Shown: piece after piece, positions 58,472-64,000 of the stretch
Numbering within the stretch: the first letter of the stretch is position 1
How the letters are laid out: each line of letters opens with the position of its first letter
Origin: Klebsiella sp. RHBSTW-00484
GTDB taxonomy: Bacteria > Pseudomonadota > Gammaproteobacteria > Enterobacterales > Enterobacteriaceae
Length of the DNA stretch: 64,000 nt
Assembly (NCBI RefSeq): GCF_013705725.1
Contig: NZ_CP055481.1
Location: forward strand, 3,224,001-3,288,000
Direction: 5' to 3'
Translations under genes and position numbers: made by a program
Notes under the pieces: generated by a model
Seen by the model: only the letters and a program-made list of their open reading frames with translations
The model's database searches: none
What the model was told of the DNA's origin: nothing

Positions 58472-59068
58472 TTACAGCTGCGACTTCGGCTTCAAATCTT
58501 CATCAAACTCCAGCCGCTTGCGGTCGGGCTCCGCTTTGCTCAGCGGTTGCACTTCAGAAAGCGTATTCTGACAGCGTTCGACCAGCACCTGATACTCACG
58601 CGTGCCCTGCTTTTTCCACTCAAGCTCCTGCTCGGTTAAAGTGCGAATCGCCTTTGCCGGGCTACCGACGATCAGATGGTTGGCGGGCATCTCAGCCCGG
58701 GCTTTCACAAACGCCGACGCGCCGACAATGCTGTTTTCGCCGATCGTCGCCCCGTCGATAATCACCGCGCTCATGCCGACCAGCGCATTACGCCCAATCA
58801 CGCAGCCATGCAGGATCGCGCCGTGGCCAATATGCCCGTCTTCTTCCACCACCGTGTCCTGCCCCGGAAAACCGTGCATTACGCAGTTATCCTGAATGTT
58901 CGCACCATCTTTCACCACAATGCGGCCAAAATCACCGCGCAGACTGGCGTTGGGGCCAACGTAAACCCCTTTGCCGAGGATCACATCGCCGATCAGTACG
59001 GCAGTTGGGTGAACGTAGCTTTCGTTAGGTACGACGGGGATCATTCCGTCCATCTGGTAAATCGGCAT
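58472..59068 (-). CDS. paaY: PaaY, hexapeptide-repeat thioesterase
   Basis: A 198-residue left-handed beta-helix protein of the gamma-carbonic anhydrase type (repeats such as [34 protein letters not shown]). PaaY is a thioesterase that removes dead-end or inhibitory CoA esters in phenylacetate degradation. Metal-binding histidines lie in CVMHGFPG and GHGAILHG. It follows paaX in the same direction, separated by an inverted-repeat element (59097-59179). Confidence 0.94.
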   Translation of the reverse strand: MPIYQMDGMIPVVPNESYVHPTAVLIGDVILGKGVYVGPNASLRGDFGRIVVKDGANIQDNCVMHGFPGQDTVVEEDGHIGHGAILHGCVIGRNALVGMSAVIIDGATIGENSIVGASAFVKARAEMPANHLIVGSPAKAIRTLTEQELEWKKQGTREYQVLVERCQNTLSEVQPLSKAEPDRKRLEFDEDLKPKSQL

Positions 59069-59096
59069 GGCTTCTCCTGTATTGGCACGGTGCACT

Positions 59097-59179
59097 CCCT
59101 CTCCCTTAGGGAGAGGGCCGGGGTGAGGGTTAATGCACTTTGCCCCCTCACCCTAGCCCTCTCCCCAGAGGGGCGAGGG
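59097..59179. repeat. GC-rich dispersed inverted repeat between paaX and paaY
   Basis: CCCTCTCCCTTAGGGAGAGG is itself a hairpin; GGGGTGAGGG pairs with CCCTCACCCT 15 bp on, and CCCTCTCCCCAGAGGGG closes the element. This class of repeat is distinct from REP and ERIC but common in enterobacterial intergenic regions. It lies inside the paaXY transcript. Confidence 0.75.
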
Positions 59180-59227
59180 AACAGTGCGGCAATGTTTTCT
59201 CTACAGTGCAAATAGTTGGCATCTTTT

Positions 59228-60148
59228 TTAGGCTAATCCACCAAAGCGTTGATAATAAAGCGGCCCCGGCGCGGGCAGTTCGCCCACCGAGCTTTCGCCT
59301 TTATCACTGACGAAAATCTGGGCGCCGGGTGCAACGCGTTGATAGATATTGATACACAGCTGGCGCGCGGTTTGCCCCAGCCAGTGGGCAGGCAGCAGTT
59401 CCTCTGGCAGCAACGGATCTTTTAGCACCACGCGACGATAAAAATGGATCAGCAGTAAACGGACCTGGAAGCAACGTTCCGGCGTCAGTTCATCCGGCTC
59501 GGCATCACGCAGCAGCGGCAACAGCGGACGAAACAGGGTGATAAACGCCTCGTACATGGTGTTCTGTTCGGTCAGGTGCCAGCACCCTTCTACCCGTTCG
59601 CGAAGCGCCGCACGGGAGAGCGCTAACGGCGAGTGGGCTTCAAAGCAGATAACGTTTTCCGCCACGCCCGCTTCATGTAGCAACGATTGCACGTCCGCCA
59701 GCTTTTGTGACGGCGAGGCCAGCAGACTTGGCGCGAGGACGCCGAATCCCTGCCAGATCAACTGCTTTTTGACCTCCGCGAGGGTGTTTTTTTCTAACCC
59801 TTCCGAGAGTAACAGCAGCCAGGTGCCGTCCCATTCCGGGGCACCGGCGCGATAAATTTTACTTTCGGCGCGGCGCGTCAGGCGTAAACCTTTGTCGCTC
59901 AGGCGATAGAAGCTGCGGCGGCCAATGCGCACCACGTCCAGCCACTCTTCTTTGTTGAGGCGAAACAGCGCGGTACGTACAAAGCGCTCGCCAAAGCCGA
60001 GTCCTTCAAGCAGTGCCGCCACGCTGCCGAGCCAAATTTCCCCGCCACGCTGGGATAAGCAGTCGCCGTATAACGAGGCGATAAGCGAGGTGCCGCTCAC
60101 CGGCATCGCGGTCACCGCCTGCTGAATAAAGCTATCGAGTTTGTCCAT
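59228..60148 (-). CDS. paaX: PaaX, phenylacetyl-CoA-responsive repressor
   Basis: A 306-residue GntR-like repressor of the paa genes, released by phenylacetyl-CoA. The N-terminal helix-turn-helix region includes SLYGDCLSQRGGEIWLGSVA and the central PaaX_C domain has LLLLSEGLEKNTLAEVKKQL. Compared with the 316-residue E. coli protein the C-terminus ends early, at YYQRFGGLA, missing the last ~11 residues. Start at 60148 (MDKLDSF); an in-frame ATG three codons upstream is equally possible. Confidence 0.94.
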   Translation of the reverse strand: MDKLDSFIQQAVTAMPVSGTSLIASLYGDCLSQRGGEIWLGSVAALLEGLGFGERFVRTALFRLNKEEWLDVVRIGRRSFYRLSDKGLRLTRRAESKIYRAGAPEWDGTWLLLLSEGLEKNTLAEVKKQLIWQGFGVLAPSLLASPSQKLADVQSLLHEAGVAENVICFEAHSPLALSRAALRERVEGCWHLTEQNTMYEAFITLFRPLLPLLRDAEPDELTPERCFQVRLLLIHFYRRVVLKDPLLPEELLPAHWLGQTARQLCINIYQRVAPGAQIFVSDKGESSVGELPAPGPLYYQRFGGLA

Positions 60149-60200
60149 ATGATTCATTCTGTTGTTATTTTTGTCCTTTTCGAATCATAGCACAGGAAAT

Positions 60201-60284
60201 CCCGGAGGCGGTGCTACGCACCTGTCCGGGCTACGGGCTTGAGGCATCAGGTAGCCCGGACAGGCGCAACGCGCCGCCTCCGGG
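60201..60284 (+). repeat. BIME (REP pair) between paaX and paaK
   Basis: CCCGGAGGCGGTGCTACGCA then CCTGTCCGGGCTAC, followed by the inverted unit GTAGCCCGGACAGGCGCAAC then GCGCCGCCTCCGGG. Both units are intact and carry the IS target words GTAGCCCG and CGGACAGG, but no IS is present. Confidence 0.92.
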
Positions 60285-60292
60285 AGAAGGTA

Positions 60293-61609
60293 TTAACCGT
60301 TAGCGGCAGCTTTGCGCAGGTCAAACACCCGGCACGCTTTGCCTTCGGAGCGCGGAATGCTGCCGCAGTTAACGATGCTGACGTCGGTGGAAATCCCGAC
60401 CATCGACTTAATACGGTGACGCAGATGGTGGCAAATCTGGCAGCGTTGCTCATGGTCCAGCGCCAGACCGCTCTCTTTTAGCTCCACGCGTACGGAAAGT
60501 GAATCAAGATGCCCACGGCGATCCACCTCCAGCTGGTAATGCGGCGCCAGATGTTCAATCTTGAGGATCTCTTCTTCCAGCTGCGACGGGAAGACATTAA
60601 CGCCACGAATAATCAGCATGTCATCGCTGCGCCCGCTGATGCGATCCATCCGGCGCATAGTGCGGGCGGTGCCCGGCAGCAGGCGCGTCAGGTCGCGGGT
60701 GCGGTAGCGGATCACCGGCAACGCTTCTTTGGTGAGCGTGGTGAACAGCAGCTCACCATGCTCACCGTCGGCCAGCGGCGTGCCGTCGTCCGGGTTGACC
60801 ACTTCCGGGAAGAAATGGTCTTCCCAGATAGTCGGGCCATCGCCAGTTTCAATACATTCCATCGCCACGCCAGGCCCCATCACTTCAGACAGGCCGTAAA
60901 TATCCAGCGCGGTAATGCCGAGGCGACGTTCAATTTCTGCCCGCATTCCCGCCGTCCACGGCTCGGCGCCAAACACGCCAGTACGCAGCGAGCAGCCGCG
61001 CGCGTCGCCGCCCATCTGGCGTTCGAGTTCTTCAATCAGGTTCAGGCAGTAAGACGGCGTCACCATGATCATGTCGGGCTTGAAATCACGAATCAGCTGC
61101 GCCTGCTTCTCGGTTTGCCCGCCGGACATCGGGATCACCGTGGCCCCTAAACGTTCCGCGCCGTAATGCGCGCCCAGGCCGCCGGTAAACAGGCCATAGC
61201 CGTAGGCCACATGGATTTTGTCTTTCGCGGTGCCGCCCGCCGCACGCAGTGAACGCGCCACGATATTGGCCCAGGTGTCGATGTCGTTTTGCGTATAGCC
61301 GACGACGGTCGGTTTGCCGGTGGTACCGGACGACGCATGGATACGCACCACCTGCTCCATCGGCACCGCAAAGGTGTCGAACGGATAGTTATCACGCAGG
61401 TCCTGTTTGGTGGTGCAGGGAAACTTGCTCAGGTCACTCAGCTCACGAAAATCATCCGGATGAACCCCCGCCGCGTCGAACTTACGGCGGTACATCGGCA
61501 CATTTTCATAGGCACGTTTGAGCGTCCACTTCAGACGTTCGGTTTGCAGAGCCTGTAATTCGTCACGCGATGCAGTTTCAATCGGATCTAATGTTGTTGT
61601 AGTTGTCAT
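60293..61609 (-). CDS. paaK: Phenylacetate-CoA ligase PaaK
   Basis: A 438-residue AMP-forming ligase that activates phenylacetate with ATP and CoA, the first step of the pathway. The adenylate-forming motif is IHASSGTTGKPTVVGYTQND; further motifs are GLSEVMGPGVAMEC and YRTRDLTRLLPG. It is 28 bp downstream of paaJ and ends the catabolic operon. Sequence is nearly collinear with E. coli PaaK. Confidence 0.97.
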   Translation of the reverse strand: MTTTTTLDPIETASRDELQALQTERLKWTLKRAYENVPMYRRKFDAAGVHPDDFRELSDLSKFPCTTKQDLRDNYPFDTFAVPMEQVVRIHASSGTTGKPTVVGYTQNDIDTWANIVARSLRAAGGTAKDKIHVAYGYGLFTGGLGAHYGAERLGATVIPMSGGQTEKQAQLIRDFKPDMIMVTPSYCLNLIEELERQMGGDARGCSLRTGVFGAEPWTAGMRAEIERRLGITALDIYGLSEVMGPGVAMECIETGDGPTIWEDHFFPEVVNPDDGTPLADGEHGELLFTTLTKEALPVIRYRTRDLTRLLPGTARTMRRMDRISGRSDDMLIIRGVNVFPSQLEEEILKIEHLAPHYQLEVDRRGHLDSLSVRVELKESGLALDHEQRCQICHHLRHRIKSMVGISTDVSIVNCGSIPRSEGKACRVFDLRKAAANG

Positions 61610-61637
61610 TTTGTAGGGTATCCGCAGGTCAATTAGC

Positions 61638-62843
61638 TCACACTCGCTCGAGGATCAGGGCAATGCCCTGGCCCACGCCAATACACATCGTACACAGCGC
61701 ATAGCGTCCATTGCGTCGTTCCAGTTCCAGCGTTGCTGCCAGCGCTAAGCGCACGCCGCTCATGCCCAACGGGTGGCCTAAGGCGATGGCGCCACCGTTG
61801 GGATTCACGTGTTCAGCATCATCTGCCAGACCGAGCTGGCGCATCACGCCCAGCGCCTGAGCGGCGAAGGCTTCGTTCAGCTCAATCACGTCCATATCGT
61901 TAATATTCAGCCCGGCACGCTCCAGCACTTTACGCACTGCCGGCACCGGCCCCAGCCCCATAAACTTCGGTTCCACACCCGCCGTCGCCATTGCCACGAT
62001 GCGTGCTCGCGGCGTCAGCCCCTGCGCACTAGCCTGTTCTGCGCTGGCAATAATCATCGCCGCCGCGCCGTCGTTCACGCCTGAGGCATTCCCGGCGGTG
62101 ATCACGCCGCCTTTGCGAAACGGGGTTTTCAGTGAAGAGAGTTGTTCGAGGGTGGTTTCCGCACGCGGATGTTCATCATCACGCACCGCGCTAACCGCGC
62201 CCTTCTTGCCGATAATCTGCACTGGCACAATTTCCTGCGCCAGAATGCCGTCGCGCTGAGCTTGTGCCGTGCGCTGCTGACTGCGATAAGCAAAGGCGTC
62301 CTGGTCTTCGCGGCTGATATTTAACAATTCAGCTACATTCTCCGCCGTTTCCGGCATGCTGTCAGTTCCAAATTGTTGCTGCATGAGCGGGTTCACAAAA
62401 CGCCAGCCGATAGTGGTATCAAACATCTCCGCCTGACGCTGAAACGGCGAGGTGGCTTTGCCCATCACAAACGGCGCGCGGGACATGGATTCCACGCCAC
62501 CGGCAATCAGCAGATCCGCATCACCGGCTTTAATCGCCCGAGCGGCAAAACCAATCGCGTCCAGCCCGGAACCGCACAGGCGGTTGATGGTCGTGCCCGC
62601 CACCGTGTGCGGATAACCCGCCAGCAGCGTCGCCATATGCGCCACGTTACGGTTATCTTCCCCCGCCTGATTGGCGCAGCCGAAGATCACATCGTCGATG
62701 GCGCTGGCGTCAAGCGCGGGGTTACGGCTGAGTAATTCCCGCAGCGGGATAGCCGCCAGATCGTCGGCGCGAACGCCGGCCAGCGCGCCGCCGTAGCGAC
62801 CAATCGGGGTACGAATGCCGTCACAAATAAACGCGTCACGCAT
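61638..62843 (-). CDS. paaJ: 3-oxoadipyl-CoA thiolase PaaJ
   Basis: A 401-residue thiolase. Catalytic residues are Cys90 ([12 protein letters not shown]), the histidine in [14 protein letters not shown], and the second cysteine near 387 ([10 protein letters not shown]). It cleaves 3-oxoadipyl-CoA to succinyl-CoA and acetyl-CoA, and a second ring-derived thioester. Its start shares one base with the paaI stop (TAATG), showing translational coupling. The same reaction would also serve a complete protocatechuate branch. Confidence 0.97.
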   Translation of the reverse strand: MRDAFICDGIRTPIGRYGGALAGVRADDLAAIPLRELLSRNPALDASAIDDVIFGCANQAGEDNRNVAHMATLLAGYPHTVAGTTINRLCGSGLDAIGFAARAIKAGDADLLIAGGVESMSRAPFVMGKATSPFQRQAEMFDTTIGWRFVNPLMQQQFGTDSMPETAENVAELLNISREDQDAFAYRSQQRTAQAQRDGILAQEIVPVQIIGKKGAVSAVRDDEHPRAETTLEQLSSLKTPFRKGGVITAGNASGVNDGAAAMIIASAEQASAQGLTPRARIVAMATAGVEPKFMGLGPVPAVRKVLERAGLNINDMDVIELNEAFAAQALGVMRQLGLADDAEHVNPNGGAIALGHPLGMSGVRLALAATLELERRNGRYALCTMCIGVGQGIALILERV

Positions 62844-63265
62844 TAGACTTCTCCTGTAATAGTGCCGCCGATGCGGTGCGATTTGCCGCGAAACAGGGCC
62901 ACGGTTTTTTGCTGCTGATTGGTAATTTCAATGTCATAGACGCCGTTTAGCTTTCCCTGCTGTTTCACCCGCGCAGTGGCGGTCAGCAGCTCACCAACAA
63001 AGGCCGGACGCAGGAAATCGATACTGGCGGCAGAGGCCACCGCCGCCAGCCCCTGACTGTTGCAGGCGTAGGCGAATGCGGTATCAGCGAGCGAAAAAAG
63101 CTGTCCGCCGTGGCAGGTTTTATGGCCGTTCAACATATTCGGTGACACCGCCATGGTCATCTGCGCGTAGCCTTCGTCCATTTCGATAATCTTGATACCC
63201 AGCGTTTTGGCACAGGTGTCGTTCTCATACATGGTGCGCGCGTTGCGCCAGGCTTCATTACTCAT
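62843..63265 (-). CDS. paaI: Hydroxyphenylacetyl-CoA thioesterase PaaI
   Basis: A 140-residue hot-dog-fold thioesterase, same length as in E. coli. The catalytic aspartate is Asp61 in TCHGGQLFSLADTAFAYACN. It frees CoA from hydroxylated dead-end phenylacetyl-CoA products. Start at MSNEAW (63265) overlaps the paaH stop by 8 bp; the longer open frame to 63616 is in paaH and not real. Confidence 0.96.
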   Translation of the reverse strand: MSNEAWRNARTMYENDTCAKTLGIKIIEMDEGYAQMTMAVSPNMLNGHKTCHGGQLFSLADTAFAYACNSQGLAAVASAASIDFLRPAFVGELLTATARVKQQGKLNGVYDIEITNQQQKTVALFRGKSHRIGGTITGEV

Positions 63266-64000
63266 GACGCATCTCCAGTAGCGCTTTTTCGCGCAGCAGC
63301 GCGCTCGGGCGATAACGTTCTTCGCCGTAGTGCTGTTGCAGGTTTTCCAGCAAACGCAGGACGCGCCCCCAGCCCAGTGATTCCCCCCAGCCAATCGGGC
63401 CTTGCGGGTAGTTGACACCCAAACGCATGGCGGTATCGATATCCTCGGCGCTGGCGACGCCTTTTTGCAGCGCGTCCAGCGCTTCGTTCGCCAGCATCGC
63501 CACCGTGCGCCACACCAGCAGGCCCGGATAATCGGCGATGCGCAGCACCTTTTTGCCCTGCTGCTGGTAGAAATAAACCGCTTTGTCGGTGGCGGCTTGT
63601 GAATTGATGGCAGCACTTGCCAGCACTACCGTGTCGCCCGCCGCGTAGTCGTACAGCACCACCGGGCGGTTGTGCTGTACGCTTAAGGCCAGCGCGGTTT
63701 CGCCAGTGGTTTCCAGCAGCAGCACCTCGTCCAGTTCAGTGACAACGTCACGCTTAATATTCTTTGCACCACTCGCTGCTGGTACCGCAGCCAACGCCAG
63801 TTCCGGCGCTGCTTCAACAGGCCAGCGATAAACGCCGTGACCGCTTTTCTTGCCCAGACGCCCGGCAATAGCCAGCTCCTGTTGCAGCAGCGACGGCAGA
63901 AAACGTCGGTCCTGCCAGAAGGCGTTAAATACCGAACAGGTCACCGCAAAATTGACGTCCTGGCCGATAAGGTCGGTCAGCGCCAGCGGCCCCATCGGGA
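63258..64000 (-). CDS. paaH: 3-hydroxyadipyl-CoA dehydrogenase PaaH (partial)
   Basis: The C-terminal ~247 residues of PaaH; the gene continues beyond the window, so the NAD-binding N-terminus is not seen. Visible are the first HAD C-terminal domain (GPLALTDLIGQDVNFAVTCS) and the second copy (FYQQQGKKVLRIADYPGLLV with GPIGWGESLGWGRVLRLLEN). It oxidises 3-hydroxyadipyl-CoA to the 3-oxo form, the step before PaaJ. Confidence 0.93.
   Translation of the reverse strand, partial: PMGPLALTDLIGQDVNFAVTCSVFNAFWQDRRFLPSLLQQELAIAGRLGKKSGHGVYRWPVEAAPELALAAVPAASGAKNIKRDVVTELDEVLLLETTGETALALSVQHNRPVVLYDYAAGDTVVLASAAINSQAATDKAVYFYQQQGKKVLRIADYPGLLVWRTVAMLANEALDALQKGVASAEDIDTAMRLGVNYPQGPIGWGESLGWGRVLRLLENLQQHYGEERYRPSALLREKALLEMRHE

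Noticed and set aside
63258..63616. Long open frame in front of paaI
   Set aside because: It is an alternative frame of paaH; PaaI starts at 63265 with the family's length of 140 residues.

Overview
This window is chromosomal DNA from a member of the Enterobacteriaceae. The gene order from ydcO to paaH is collinear with the E. coli K-12 segment ydcO-tehBA-ydcK-rimL-opgD-ydcJ-cybB-gapC-aldA-ydcF-hrpA-azoR-ynbDCBA-paaYXKJIH. ERIC and REP/BIME repeats are typical of that family. The extra blocks (pcaHG/pcaQ, a PQQ quinate/glucose-type dehydrogenase, mesX-mesD, a MarR-controlled efflux operon) suggest a Klebsiella/Raoultella/Enterobacter/Kluyvera-like genus rather than E. coli, but the genus cannot be fixed from sequence reading alone. 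No tRNA, rRNA or CRISPR array was seen.

Layout. 1-10.6 kb: acetyltransferase, YdcO transporter, AraC regulator with a divergent DMT exporter, YdcL lipoprotein, an orphan DppA-like peptide-binding protein divergent from a PepT-like tripeptidase, tellurite genes tehA/tehB, and ydcK. 10.6-12.0 kb: first copy of a 1388-bp IS110-family (IS1111-type) insertion sequence. 12.1-20 kb: rimL, opgD, a YcaC-like hydrolase, a DUF2235 hydrolase, a type-B carboxylesterase and ydcJ. 20.2-25.3 kb: an aromatic-acid module (pcaH, pcaG, pcaQ, PQQ-dependent membrane dehydrogenase). 25.4-30.8 kb: a small secreted protein, formaldehyde genes frmR-frmA, cybB, a cold-shock-domain protein, and mesX-mesD (a folate-independent methionine synthase pair). 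31.0-33.1 kb: a decayed gapC and the second IS copy, in inverted orientation to the first. 33.1-47.1 kb: aldA, ydcF, an MHS-family symporter with a glutamate-type dehydrogenase, a MarR/MFS/HlyD/OMF efflux operon, and three tandem paralogues of an unrecognised exported family with YD-repeat-like motifs. 47.3-58.4 kb: hrpA, azoR, a GFA protein, a lipoprotein and ynbD-C-B-A. 58.5-64 kb: the end of the phenylacetate cluster (paaY, paaX, paaK, paaJ, paaI and the 3' part of paaH).

Most notable. Both IS copies sit at the same point of a REP element. Removing the IS and one CG dinucleotide restores a complete REP at each site. The non-coding right end of the IS contains four short segments that match, with the expected strand sense, the left target, right target, left IS end and right IS end. 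This is the pattern of the bridge/seeker guide RNA of IS110/IS1111 elements. The left end can also fold so that an IS-internal copy of the terminal repeat hides the transposase ribosome-binding site in read-through RNA. Other points worth following are the palindromic operator upstream of pcaH, the mesX-mesD pair, the three-paralogue array, and the gapC pseudogene eroded by discrete internal deletions.
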